A stretch of 64,000 nucleotides of DNA. Origin: Monoplex corrugatus (Eukaryota > Mollusca > Gastropoda > Littorinimorpha > Ranellidae). Within the stretch, counting starts at the first letter, position 1, and each line of letters begins with the position of its first letter. Under the pieces are notes generated by a model. The model worked only from the letters and a program-made list of their open reading frames with translations. It was not told the DNA's origin and did not search any database. The stretch spans positions 35,206,862 through 35,270,861 of the forward strand of contig CM060312.1 in the NCBI GenBank assembly GCA_030674185.1, read 5' to 3'. The translations under genes and the position numbers were made by a program. Of the stretch, positions 35,001 through 42,845 are shown one piece after another.

Positions 35001-38000
35001 AAAAGTGCAGCGGCCAACATTCAACCCAGTGACGCCGACAGGTGAGACAGTAAACAGTTGAAATGATACACTGTCATCATTACTATGTCAGGTCGGATAG
35101 ATGTATCCGCTACTGGTAACCTGGAACCCAGTACTACCTGTCGCAGGGTCAAATTGCTGGCGACTAAACCAGCAACCCCACCAGTCCTCTCAGGAGGATG
35201 GTGAGGAGGGTGGCTAGAAACCCTGGTGGAAATAAATTAGATCCATCAAAGGGCGCCAGCTCTGGAGAGCTACCCGCGGCCATCTAGCTAAGGGAGTAAA
35301 CCCTGACAGTAAATCCGGTGTGGGGCCCCTAAGGCGGTTGGATGGCAAACTTTGTCACTTTCCGGCAGCTCCTGCGGCCGCGTTGGCACCAAAACGTAAC
35401 AGCCCCGCTGTTCCTTTGGATCTGTCAGCGAGGTGGAGAGGGGGGACAAGTTGCATGGGCAACAGCCTGTCTTCCATATTACACTGCCCAGGCTTACATC
35501 CGTCCATTCATCCACAAACACTCTGCACCTACGACCTGGAGAGGACACTCCAGCCTCGCTACTAACACTAGTGTCGGCACAACACGGGAAGCAACAGATA
35601 CCGGTGATAAGTCATTGCTCAACTGGCGTAGAGCTGACGCCAGGGGTTGCTTTTGACGGTGGGAGAGACCTTCGTGTCTTACTGGACAGCTACCGCCCAC
35701 CTAAGCTGGGCAGCCCCCAGCCAGTTAGGTGCTGTCCCGCCACGACCTGCCTTCTTCATTGGGTGCATGAAGATTAGGAGAAAATCTGACAAGCAGGTCG
35801 TTAATTACCGCACCAAACAAAAAGAAAAATTCAAATTCAAGAAACGGATCAGGAAAAGGATCAGCAATGAAACTGGGCTGTTGGAATGTCCGAACAATGA
35901 TGCCTGGGCTCTCCCAAGATCTGCAAGACATCAGCGACGCCAGAAAAACCGCCGTCATAAACAGCGAACTAAAGAGGCTCAATGTGGACATTACCACTCT
36001 GCAGGAAACACGGCTGGCTGACTCAGGAACACTAAAGGAAAGGGACTACACCTTCTTCTGGCAAGGAAAGAGTTCTGATGCCCCAAGAGAGCACGGAGTA
36101 GGCTTTGCAGTAAGGAACAGCCTGCTGAACATGATTGAACCAGGCAGCGGCGGTTCAGAACGACTCTTGACTCTCCGCCTCAACACCACCGAAGGCTATG
36201 TCACTCTCATCAGCGTTTATGCCCCAACTCTGTCCGCCTCTCCAGACACCAAGGATGAGTTCTACGAAAATCTTGCATCAACCATAAGGAACATCCCCAG
36301 GACAGAACAACTTGTTCTCCTGGGCGACTTCAAAGCCAGAGTGGGTGCAGACAATGACTCATGGCCCTTCTGCCTCGGTTCCTTTGGAGTGGGGAAAATG
36401 AATGAGAATGGACAGCGACTGCTTGAGTTTTGCGCCTGCCATGAACTGTGCATTGCCAACTCCTTCTTCAAGACGAAGCCTCAGCACAAAGTCTCCTGGA
36501 GGCATCCCCGCTCAAAACATTGGCACCAACTGGATTTGATCCTAGTAAGACGTGCCGCTATCAAAAACGTTCTCCACACTCGCTCTTATCACAGCGCAGC
36601 AGACTGCGACACAGACCACTCTCTGGTATGTTGCAAGATCAGGCTACAACCAAAGAAGTTCCACTGCTCAAAGAAACAAGGGAACCCTCGCATTGACGTC
36701 AGCAAGATGTCTCAGCCAGATCTTGTAGAACAGTTCGCAGAGGCCTTTCAGAGAGATGCATTGCAGCCCAGAGACTCTGCCACTGAGAGATGGGAAACGC
36801 TACGAGACACCATGCACCGCATTGCTATGGCCACCTTTGGGAAGAAAACTGTGAAGTCCCACGACTGGTTTGAGGCCAAATCATCAGAGATGACTCCCAC
36901 TGTTGAGGCCAAGCGTGCCCACTCACCAAGTATAAGCGGTCACCCAGTGAGAAGAACCTGCAAATCCTCAGGGCTGCCAAAAGTAAGGTTCAGCTTAACG
37001 CCAGGCGCTGCGCAAACGAGTACTGGACAGAGCTCAGCGAAGAGATACAGAGTGCTGCTGAAAGAGGCAACATCCGAGGAATGTATGATGGCATCAAGAA
37101 GGCACTGGGACCAACACAGAGCAAGATCGCCCCCTCAAATCCTCCACTGGGGAAGTAATCAGCAATCCTAGCCAACAGATGGAAAGATGGGCGGAACACT
37201 ACTCCGACCTCTACTCCACACAGAACATGGTGTCTCCCTTAGCCCTCGATGCCATCAAGTGCATGCCGGTAATGGAAGAACTTGACACAGAGCCAACTGC
37301 TGGACGAACTCAGCAAGGCCATTGATAGCCTGGCATCAGGGAAGGCACCTGGCAACGACGGAATTCCCCCAGACCTCATCAAGCACTGCAAGACTTCTCT
37401 TCTGCACCCTTTGCACGCAGTTCTCTGTCAGTGTTGGAATGAGGGAGCTGTACCACAGGACATGAGGGACGTCAAGATCGTCACCCTGTACAAAAACAAG
37501 GGCGAAAGGAGCGACTGCAACAACTACAGAGGTATCTCGCTCCTCAGCATTGTTGGCAAAGTCTATGCTCGGGGTCCTCCTAATCCGCCTGCAGAAACTG
37601 GCTGAACGCGTCTACCCGGAATCAACAGTGTGGTTTTCGAGCAGAGAGATCCACGGTAGACATGGTCTTCTCCCTTCGCCAAATCCAGGAGAAGTGCAAA
37701 GAGCAGCGGATGCCCCTGTATGTGGCATTCATTGACTCACCAAGGCCTTTGACCTAGTCAGCAGAGATGGCCTTTTCAGGGCTCTCCGAAAAATTGGCTG
37801 CCCCCCCAAACTGCACAGCTTAATTGAGTCCTTCCATTCAAACATGAAAGGGATGGTGCAGTTCAACGGAAACCTCTCCAAGCCCTTCGACGTATGCAGC
37901 GGTGTGAAACAAGGCTGCGTCCTGGCCCCAACCCTCTTTGGAATCTTCTTCGCTCTCCTCCTGAGGCATGCGTTCAGCACAGCGCAAGAAGGGATCCACC

Positions 38001-41000
38001 TGCGGACCAGATCAGATGGCAGGCTCTTCAACCTCGCCCGCCTCAGAGCAAGGACAAAGGTCCGTGAAGCCCTCATCAGAGACATGCTATTTGCCGACGA
38101 TGCCGCAGTTGTGACCCATACTCAGCGGGACTTGCAGTCACTAATGGACCGCTTCTCCCAGGCCTGCAAAGATTTTGGTCTGACCATCAGTCTTAAGAAT
38201 GACAAACGTCCTGGGCCAAGACACGCCATATCCACCAGCCATCACCATTGATGACTACGAGCTTGAAGCCATCCATCAATTCACATATCTTGGGTCCACC
38301 ATCACCGATAACCTCTCCCTTGACACAGAGGTCGACAAGAGGATCGGGAAGGCAGCCACAACACTAGCCCGCCTCACACAAAGGGTGTGGACAAATCCCA
38401 AGCTGACCACTAAGACAAAGATGGCTGTATACAACGCCTGTGTCCTCAGCACCTTGCTGTATGGCAGCGAGGCATGGACCACGCATGCTCATCAGGAGAA
38501 AAGGCTCAATACCTTCCACCTGAGAAGCCTACGGGCATACTTGGCATATCCTGGCAAGACAAGGTGACCAACACCGAAGTCCTAACCTGCGCTGGCCTCC
38601 CAACCATGCATACCATGCTGAGACAGCGTCGGCTGCGCTGGTTGGGCCACGTTCGCCGCATGGAAGATGGTCGCATCCCAAAAGACATCCTTTATGGTGA
38701 GCTTGCCACAGGGCAGAGAAACATTGGCCGCCCACAGCTGAGATACAAAGACGTATGCAAGCGTGACATGAAGGCGCTTGAGATCAACACTGAGTCCTGG
38801 GAGGACCTCACAGACGACCGCAACAGCTGGAGAACTGCTCTCAAGAAGCAGCTGCGGATTGGTGAGGACAAACTGTCAGCTGCTGCAGCAGAAAAGCGAG
38901 TTCGCAGAAAAGGGATGACAGCCAACAGACCAGCATCAGCATACACATGCGACTGCTGCGACAGAGACTGCCTCTCTCGCATTGGTCTGTACAGTCACAG
39001 GCGACGCTGCTTGGACCAAGCAGACAGCCCATCTAGACATTAGAACGGATGTACTTTTCCATGGTCAGTCATGACCGAAGGAGGCCTACTACTACATCAT
39101 TACTACTAGCAGATTTTTTCAAATCAAAATTTTAAGATGAAATTTCCAGAAGAGCAAGTTAAATTTTCAGACAGTGAATCACTTTTTTTTTTTACTCAGT
39201 ATATTGAATGTATCAATTAATAATTAATCAATTATCTTGAATGACAATTTCTATGCCACCAGGGAACTGGAAACAGCACTTTTCAGTGAAATACTCTAAC
39301 AATTTTCATTATTGAGTGTTCTATGGGTTTTTATACTACCAGCACAGACTTTCAAATGTGTGTTTCGTTTAATCAGGTCTTACGAATATATTTCCCCCAC
39401 ACACACACAATGTATGTATATGTGTGTGTACACATATGTATGTATTATTGTGTGTACACATATGTATGCATACGTACATGTATGTATGTACATGTATTTA
39501 TGTATGTATGTACATCACTACATGTATGTATGTATGTATGTATGTATATATATAAAATAATCGTTACCAAATTAAAATCTGCAAACCTAAATACACACGT
39601 ATATTATACATGAGCACACAGGCTGAAAACTTTTAAGAGTAGTTATTCTTGAAGAACTGTCGTAACTACTATTACATAATGAATGAGCTTAATGCTACTG
39701 AATAACTGTTGTATTGTAATGTATCATGATACCTTGAGTTGAGGTGCTTTTACTGAACAATTTTCAAGTAGAAACTTGACTATTTTGGAAGCTGTAACTA
39801 GCGTAAGGATTTTCGGAATCTCAGTTATTTTTCATTTTTGCCAGTTGAGGCAATTAATTAATTGATTATTAATTTGTATACAAGGAACCTGCGATTTCAA
39901 AGGTCTTAGTCAGCTTGGGCAAACAAAAACCTTTTTACTTAATATTTAGTTGTTGTTGTTTTCTCAATCAGTTCAGCAGTTCCAAAGTTATGGTGCTTTT
40001 TGTGAAGAAACGGCACACACGCGGTCATAGTTTTTACTATCACAGCTAATGAACTATGTCAAGTAAACAATAAAGCAAATCTAATTATTAAAAGAAATCT
40101 TAACTTTCGTCACAGACAACCAGCTTAACCCTTTCAGTACCAGAGAAAAATGTAAACATGTGCTTCCCCATTGCCAGGGAATTTTGAGGATTCGAGGGTA
40201 ATAATTAACAAAAAATTCTAGTGCAAAAACTATAACTTAGTATAAGAGAGATACAACAAAGAAACATATGTGTTTTTTGAAGGAAAATGAACAAGGATTC
40301 TGATTCTGGGCTTATTTTTCTCTTAGTTGATTGCAAAGACCTGTCCTGGCATTCCAAAGTGAAAATAAATTTTTTGTGTTGTCTAAAAAGTAAGTTTCCA
40401 TCTCTACAGATTGATACCCAACACACTCACAAACAAAAAGCCTGCTGAAAATGACTTATTGTTAGTTTATATACATAAATGAAAACAAAACATATGACAT
40501 CATAAAATGTTCATGAAATGATTCTAAACTCATACAGACACATAAGTAAGTAACGTCCCAACAATGATAGACCTGGTTTCAGTAAACATAAAAGTGATTG
40601 TACCAGACACTGAACAGTCAAACTACATGACAGTCATTGTACTCAGACACTGAACAGTCAAACTACATGACACTCATGAATTGGTTCTGTCTGTTCTTCA
40701 GGTTCTGCAATCAAAACAAGAGAAAATAAGCCCAGAATCAGAATCCTCGTTCAAATAAAGTCAATCAGCTCATGCTCATCAGTGAGAAACAGCTTGAAAA
40801 AAGCGTAGCACATGTCCCCAGTTCCCACTTTCAATCCTGGATTTCCTAAAAAATTGAGGAATGTCTGACTGTTGTCCATTTGCAGGCCAACAGATTTTCA
40901 GTGAACGCAACACTTCGCTGATCGCCACGCCCCCTGCCATGCCTTCTAACTGGGACACAGCTCCTCTGCACCTCTCCTCTCCCTCTCCCCATTCTCATCT

Positions 41001-42146
41001 TCCCCCCTTCCCACACCACGAACACGTGCGTGACCCCTCTCACCATCACGAGTCCGAAGTGTCATGGCCTACGCGCTCACCCACTCGCACTGACCACGGC
41101 AGTCACGGTCTGACTCGTACTTGTTATCGTCTGCTTGCATCGATTCAGCAAGCACGCGTTGAATGTCGGTGTGGTCATTGTTACTTTCTCCACCCTCATG
41201 TTGAAGCGAATCATCAGATAACAAATTCTCTCAATCGTCATATGCTCTAAAATCATTTGAATGGCCTCTAGAGTCGTGAAAGTCCGCTGACGTGAGCCAC
41301 CGTTCTGGCTTGTCGAAGGTTGCATCGCCATTGTGCTCCACTTCACGTGGTCCAGTTACCAAATTATTAGCGACAATAAAGGTGTCTTCCCTATGACATA
41401 TCCTATTATTTTTATATTGTAGACACTTATAGCTCACTGTGCAGCATTCCTTTGTGCTTACTGTCTCACACAGTTGTGAACGAAAAATCGGAAAACTACG
41501 ACGACGTCAGCGGATGGACTTATAGGCAATATAGCAACACTTTTTGTACGACATCAGCTGACGGCTTACAGGCACTGAACGAGTTAAGAACTTTTTATAC
41601 CTTTTTAAAGTTGTTTTTCTCTCTCTTTTCAATGATGGTAATTATAAATATAATTATATTTAATAGACATATAAAAATTTTCGTAACATACCCGGTACCT
41701 ATAGTAGTATTTCATCATCGTCATCTAGTGCCCTGCCGCATGGCGTTGGCGATCATGGATTCCATCTGCCTCTATCTCTCGTTGCCCCTAGCATCTCCCC
41801 CACCCTCCCCGTCCCCAGCCACTCTGCAAGTCCGTCCAGCATTTTCTCCCTGGGTCTACCCGGTGTCTCTTTCCCTCCAGCTTTCCCGCCGTGACCTGGT
41901 GCTCCAAATCCCCCTTCCTCATAAAATGGCCTATAAATGTATAGTAGTATCTTGAGAGAAAAAAAAAAAAAAAAAAAAGGACCCGGCCCGCAACTGCTGA
42001 TAAGGACCTTCACAAACACAGCTGGCCCCACCCACCTTCCATGGCAGATGCAAAGCCCAAATGTGAGCAGTGACAAACAAACAAACTAACCTACAACACA
42101 TACGAAAAAGGATACTGTTGACGTAGTTTTCTAAAGCAGAGGCCAT
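20955..42146 (-). CDS. LSM8: LSM8, U6 snRNA-associated Sm-like protein (four spliced coding exons)
   Basis: Joined coding exons (42116-42146, 29482-29522, 26410-26537, 20955-21027) total 273 nt and encode 90 aa; the human family member is 96 aa. All junctions are GT-AG and the phases agree (1, 0, 2). The Sm1 motif spans about residues 11-43 (TVSIVTADGR, GTLKGFDQTINLILDESHER). Sm2 is residues 59-71 with IVRGDNV. The acidic tail (GEVDDETDS) is typical of LSM8 and separates it from LSM1. In the family, LSM8 joins LSM2-7 in the nuclear heptamer that binds the U6 snRNA 3' oligo-U end for splicing. The start ATG is the first in frame; only a GTG lies upstream. The C-terminus ends NIRQSR, a few residues shorter than in vertebrates. 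Introns are 12.6, 2.9 and 5.4 kb and full of transposon relics. Confidence 0.95.
21293..21445. repeat. (TG)n and (GA)n compound microsatellite in LSM8 intron 3
   Basis: About 95 bp of TG with one GG interruption is followed by GA/GACA repeats. Confidence 0.95.
21490..21750 (+). repeat. Interspersed repeat family F, copy 3
   Basis: The longest of the three copies. It shares CCCATTTCAAGACCTTGCCA, TTTTGCGCAGG, GGAACTGTCCAAATGTGATG and GGATCCCTCTTGGATTA with the copies at 5925 and 11262. It lies in LSM8 intron 3. Confidence 0.6.
21852..21944 (+). repeat. 51-bp tandem duplication
   Basis: TACTATATCATACACTTGAG followed by ACTGTGTCATACGCACTTAA occurs twice at an exact 51-bp period with essentially no changes, so the event is recent. 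Confidence 0.9.
22160..22265. repeat. (CA)n and (TA)n microsatellites
   Basis: A CA tract of about 40 bp is followed by TATG and TA repeats just 5' (plus strand) of family A copy 5. Confidence 0.9.
22298..23078 (-). mobile_element. Non-LTR retrotransposon, family A copy 5, 781 bp with RT palm end, exact 13-bp target duplication
   Basis: Read on the minus strand it starts inside the RT palm (YADDTVLIAEN with the catalytic YADD). It continues with LELNSKKTEVMVISKK, a KFKYLG motif, YGCEAWTVSKQS and the C-terminal AAEMWFLRRMLRVPW, then the common 3' end and a (GAT)n tail. Perfect TGCACAGATGACT copies flank it at 22285-22297 and 23079-23091. Frame breaks make it a pseudogene. The truncation point is exactly upstream of YADD. 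Confidence 0.93.
23185..24480 (-). pseudogene. CR1/Jockey-type non-LTR retrotransposon relic (RT to C-terminus)
   Basis: Minus strand: the frame from 24457 reads LFAVLDLSAVFGTLDQSNLL, a decayed form of the A motif LLDLSAAFDTxDHxxLL. Next come LGYVLFTLY-like and FHKLQMTS (cf. CSxxxFADDT). Then follow traces of SVLSGLP and of the terminal region common to CR1-like ORF2. Stops and frameshifts are frequent. It lies in LSM8 intron 3 in the sense orientation of the gene. Confidence 0.7.
24890..26025 (+). pseudogene. Non-LTR retrotransposon relic, family B copy 1 (AGGTG-tailed)
   Basis: Plus strand: LRYADDTAL, AGLKLNAKK, FKQIKQTL, then IQVS, KSKR. The later part reads NAAEMWLYRQLLRVKWTDRR and KKRKLKYIGHTIRNT, ending near GAGAGGTGAGGTGAGGTGG. 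It shares most of this with copy 2 (55780-56945). The copy is rearranged: a 45-bp segment (CCAACAATTCAAGTGTCTA and on) occurs at both 25118 and 25531, with foreign sequence between. It lies in LSM8 intron 3. Confidence 0.75.
25215..25520 (+). mobile_element. Candidate TTAA-targeted DNA element inserted in family B copy 1 (one end visible)
   Basis: The sequence TTAACCCTTTCGCATTTACG starts exactly where family B copy 2 (near 56453) has the undisrupted site CCAGTTAAATAACG. TTAA-CCCTTT is the same start as the fold-back family at 26973, 45023 and 53824. The far end was not identified, because the host copy is duplicated there. Confidence 0.45.
26410..26537 (-). CDS. LSM8: LSM8 coding exon 3
   Basis: Acceptor TTATGCAG then GGGACACTG; donor GT|GTAAGT. 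It encodes GTLKGFDQTINL through LYIVRGDN, which is most of the Sm fold. It ends in phase 2. Confidence 0.95.
26973..27165 (-). mobile_element. Nested fold-back (TTAA) element, copy 1
   Basis: Begins TTAACCCTTTGACTCCCGC and ends GACGGGTTAA. In the middle (about 27042-27121) is an 80-bp hairpin with the same TTAACCCTTTGACTCCC ends meeting at CTTCCCGCAGGAAGC. It is inverted relative to the copies at 45023 and 53824, judged by the asymmetric GCAAAGCAAAAA / TTTTTGCTTTGC segment. It lies in LSM8 intron 2 and has no coding capacity. Confidence 0.85.
27190..28060 (-). pseudogene. Interspersed repeat family E, copy 2 (probable non-LTR ORF2 C-terminal relic)
   Basis: The part at 27585-27845 matches the copy at 6838-7120. 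Minus-strand pieces include KGDMVIEEITKEEDA, PVCPLSQGKQTVEHV (a Cys/His cluster) and, open over 97 codons, FYMAGGRDCGLKKLTSRAWNL. The combination resembles the region after RT in some non-LTR elements, but I could not assign a clade. It lies in LSM8 intron 2. Confidence 0.5.
28720..29050 (-). pseudogene. mariner-type transposase N-terminal relic
   Basis: The minus-strand 80-codon frame reads VIRVLHAKGKNPTEIHCELD, then MSRKQVLVWC, then KEGCTNMQDECHVKHPRLST, then EALIQGDK. This is the paired helix-turn-helix N-terminus of mariner-like transposases (family pattern: F(L/C)xxKGxxxxEIHxEL, SRxxVxxWC, FxEGRxxxxDExRxGRP). The DD(34)D catalytic part is absent. The other mariner piece, at 45485, is catalytic-side only, so they are not obviously one insertion. 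It lies in LSM8 intron 2. Confidence 0.8.
29290..29480 (-). mobile_element. CR1-like 3' fragment abutting LSM8 exon 2
   Basis: Shares GGTGGA(T/C)(G/A)AGCAA(T/C)TATG, TATCAA(T/C)(A/G)A and AGATCAGC(G/A)GGCA with the 3' part of the relic at 23185-24480. Its left end is only a few bases from the LSM8 exon 2 splice donor (29481). Confidence 0.5.
29482..29522 (-). CDS. LSM8: LSM8 coding exon 2 (41 nt)
   Basis: Acceptor GCTTCTCCAG then AAACCGTG; donor ATTGTG|GTAAGA. It encodes TVSIVTADGRIIV of the Sm1 motif. The 41-nt exon sits between introns of 12.6 and 2.9 kb, and its phase with exon 1 (A|AA) is exact. Confidence 0.93.
29530..31960. other. LSM8 intron 1, no recognised element
   Basis: Apart from a poly-C run (30046-30062) and A-rich patches, I recognise no repeat, ORF or RNA here. 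The frames at 31065-31304 and 31289-31501 show no domain. Confidence 0.4.
31965..32190. repeat. (TG)n microsatellite with flanking (CA)n
   Basis: About 95 bp of pure TG, then GGTG-rich sequence, then CA/TA repeats up to 32190. Confidence 0.95.
32200..32990 (+). mobile_element. Family A copy 6: internally deleted non-LTR element (5' leader joined to 3' end)
   Basis: The 3' part (about 32625-32990) is standard family A: AAGGCAGCCGAGATGTGG, GTTCCATGGACAGCAAAGAA, GATTAGGAAAAGACAAGC, ending GGCACCTGATGATGAT. The 5' part (about 32200-32615) is GC-rich and unlike the other copies. It has CTAAGGGAGTTAACTCTGA, close to CTAAGGGAGTAAACCCTGA in the leader of the LINE at 35090. I read it as a 5' leader fused to a 3' terminus with the whole ORF2 core removed, which would make a short non-autonomous copy. 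This is inference; the 159-codon frame across the fusion is incidental. Confidence 0.55.
32985..33058. repeat. (TA)n microsatellite between two head-to-tail family A copies
   Basis: TA/TATG repeats extend directly from the GAT tail of copy 6 and end where copy 7 begins. Confidence 0.85.
33059..34160 (+). pseudogene. Family A copy 7: non-LTR reverse transcriptase, longest copy
   Basis: Starts within RT: LCFVDYTKAFDRVRHEEL (motif A, catalytic Asp), then KRGVRQGCLLSPDLFSLY (motif B), a stop at 33363-33365, then IRYADDTVLIAEN (motif C, YADD). Next come LELNSRKTEGMVIS, FKYLGTVISSDGRC and ILLYGCEAWTVNKQSKNKIE. The frame is lost near 33850, and the C-terminal tail and (GAT)n tail follow to 34160. 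The endonuclease domain is absent, so this is a 5'-truncated copy. It is the reference for the other seven copies. It lies in LSM8 intron 1, antisense to the gene. Confidence 0.92.
34700..35045 (+). pseudogene. Non-LTR 3' coding relic (family B-like)
   Basis: Translation gives CQMDSKKN, LEELDTT, then INKRRLKYIGHVSHR. Next come VSGLDIQEVVYKSQDR and WKRVVVSKSAAANIQPSD, ending DADR and a stop. This matches the IGHxxR, EVxxxxxDRxxWRxxV terminal pattern of family B. The breaks are few but fatal. Confidence 0.65.
35867..36910 (+). pseudogene. Endonuclease (APE-type) domain of the 35-39 kb LINE
   Basis: Motifs in order: GCWNVRT, TLQETRL (catalytic Glu), ISVYAPT, LLGDFKARVG, LDLILVRR and DTDHSLV (catalytic Asp-His). 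The family norm at the fourth motif is GDFNARVG. Here the Asn that pairs with the Asp is Lys, so the nuclease is probably inactive even before the frameshift at about 36910. Proteins like this are often labelled craniofacial development protein 2-like in automatic annotation. That label would be misleading here. Confidence 0.85.
37280..38545 (+). pseudogene. Reverse transcriptase domain of the 35-39 kb LINE, several frames
   Basis: Pieces in order: GKAPGNDGIPPDLIK, YKNKGERSDCNNYRGISLLS, LTKAFDLVSRDGL (motif A), SGVKQGCVLAPTLFGIFF (motif B), DMLFADDAAVV (motif C, FADD), FTYLGST and YGSEAWTTH. The catalytic aspartates are all present, but in different reading frames. At least three indels and one stop separate them. 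Confidence 0.88.
38546..39043 (+). pseudogene. C-terminal region of the 35-39 kb LINE with Cys/His finger
   Basis: Reads LRWLGHVRRMEDGRIPK, then GRPQLRYKDVCKRDMK, then YTCDCCDRDC, then RIGLYSHRRRC and a stop. The C-x2-C...H-x3-C type finger at the extreme C-terminus is a regular feature of this LINE group and probably contacts RNA or DNA. It is open over about 165 codons. Confidence 0.8.
39395..39560. repeat. (TGTA)n microsatellite
   Basis: TATG/TGTA tetranucleotide repeats with CA patches. The Tyr-Val-Cys frame across them is a translation of the repeat. Confidence 0.9.
40125..40760. mobile_element. Inverted-repeat element in LSM8 intron 1, possible TTAA type
   Basis: An inverted repeat pairs about 40289-40345 with about 40695-40752. 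The left arm is GATTCTGATTCTGGGCTTAT; the right arm is ATAAGCCCAGAATCAGAATC. The arms extend imperfectly inward through TTGATTGCA. TTAACCCTTTCAGTACC lies upstream at 40125 and could be one terminus, but I found no matching far end. There is no coding capacity. Confidence 0.45.
40604..40672 (+). repeat. 40-bp tandem repeat, about 1.7 copies
   Basis: CAGACACTGAACAGTCAAAC followed by TACATGACA occurs twice at an exact 40-bp spacing with no change. It lies between the inverted arms described above. Confidence 0.85.
41711..41939 (-). mobile_element. Non-LTR retrotransposon 3' end, family A copy 8, with 11-bp target duplication
   Basis: Antisense 229-bp copy from the (GAT)n tail (plus strand TCATCATCGTCATC then TAGTGCCCTGCCGCATGG) to a truncation at CATTTATAGGCC. 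It is flanked by TATAGTAGTAT at 41700-41710 and 41940-41950. It lies only about 180 bp below LSM8 exon 1. Confidence 0.92.
42116..42146 (-). CDS. LSM8: LSM8 coding exon 1
   Basis: ATGGCCTCTGCTTTAGAAAA and on encodes MASALENYVN plus one base, then donor A|GTATCC. It joins exon 2 to give NKTVSIV, matching the NRTVxVI of the family. The upstream in-frame context has no ATG. Confidence 0.9.
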
Positions 42147-42330
42147 CGCGTCGTTCAAGCTTCGCACACTCTTCGCTGTAGCCGGAAGTCAGTTTGGGGA
42201 AGGGCGATAACTATAGTGTTTCCTGTGACCTCCCTGATGAGGATCGGCAATTTTCCGCTGCTATTGTTTTATCTTTGATAATTCAGGTTTGATTGCTCGT
42301 ATGTTGTGTTAACTTTGTGCATGTGTGTGT
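42147..42330. promoter_or_regulatory. Probable shared (bidirectional) promoter of LSM8 and MRPL2
   Basis: Directly upstream of the LSM8 start and facing MRPL2, whose coding region begins behind a splice acceptor and so needs an upstream 5' exon. The plus strand has CCGGAAGT (42182-42189), an ETS-family site typical of TATA-less housekeeping promoters. No TATA box is evident on either side. The sequence is less AT-rich than its neighbours and free of repeats. Which part is LSM8 5' UTR is not known. Confidence 0.45.
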
Positions 42331-42599
42331 TTATACTCCATTGACAAATACAAATTGTGCCATCTGAGTTGATGGGCGTTTTCCAGGTTTTCAGTCCAAA
42401 ACAGTATCGGTCATATTTCAAGGTCTATCATATCATGAGTATGATGATATCAAACTGTGACTGTCAGTTAACAGTTCACAGTTCAATTAATCAATACTGA
42501 CAATAGGCCTACTGTTCAAGTACTGTAGTCATTGCTAACAGTCTAAGTCTAGTTCTAAGAGCCTCCCTCCCCCCCCCCCCCCTCTCAGTGTCTCAGTCA

Positions 42600-42648
42600 G
42601 TCTCTTCACACACACACACACACACCCGCACATAACACTGACACAGAC

Positions 42649-42742
<94 letters not shown>

Positions 42743-42845
42743 TAAGTTTAACACATTCACAAGCATGCCCATGGGTCACACACATATGCTGATACAGATA
42801 CACTGGCATACACACAGCAGCACACACACATCAATACACACATAT
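42600..42845. repeat. (CA)n microsatellite
   Basis: CA tracts from 42605 to 42742 with short interruptions (CCCGCACATAACACTG, AAAAGTCA), preceded by a poly-C run at 42571-42582. Confidence 0.95.

Larger units (their letters stand above)
35090..39110 (+). mobile_element. Nearly full-length non-LTR retrotransposon (APE endonuclease + RT + C-terminal zinc finger), decayed
   Basis: A GC-rich leader (about 35090-35860), an endonuclease (35867-36890), RT (about 37280-38250), a post-RT region and a C-terminal Cys/His finger (stop near 39043) follow in order. After them comes a short 3' UTR ending GAAGGAGGCC and (TAC)n. The only long ORF is 434 codons and breaks at about 36910. Further breaks lie near 37285 and 37562, a stop at about 37738, and shifts near 38200 and 38545. 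The organisation fits an RTE/BovB-like or related single-ORF element, but the clade is not settled. It sits in sense opposite to LSM8, inside intron 1. Confidence 0.85.

Noticed and set aside
35867..37158. 434-codon ORF as a host gene (craniofacial development protein 2-like)
   Set aside because: It is the endonuclease domain of a LINE followed in order by RT and a zinc finger in shifted frames; the last about 80 codons are out-of-frame readthrough.
40861..41437. Possible piggyBac-type acidic transposase N-terminus on the minus strand
   Set aside because: Only a vague acidic composition near a TTAA motif. No DDE motifs or Cys-rich C-terminus were found.
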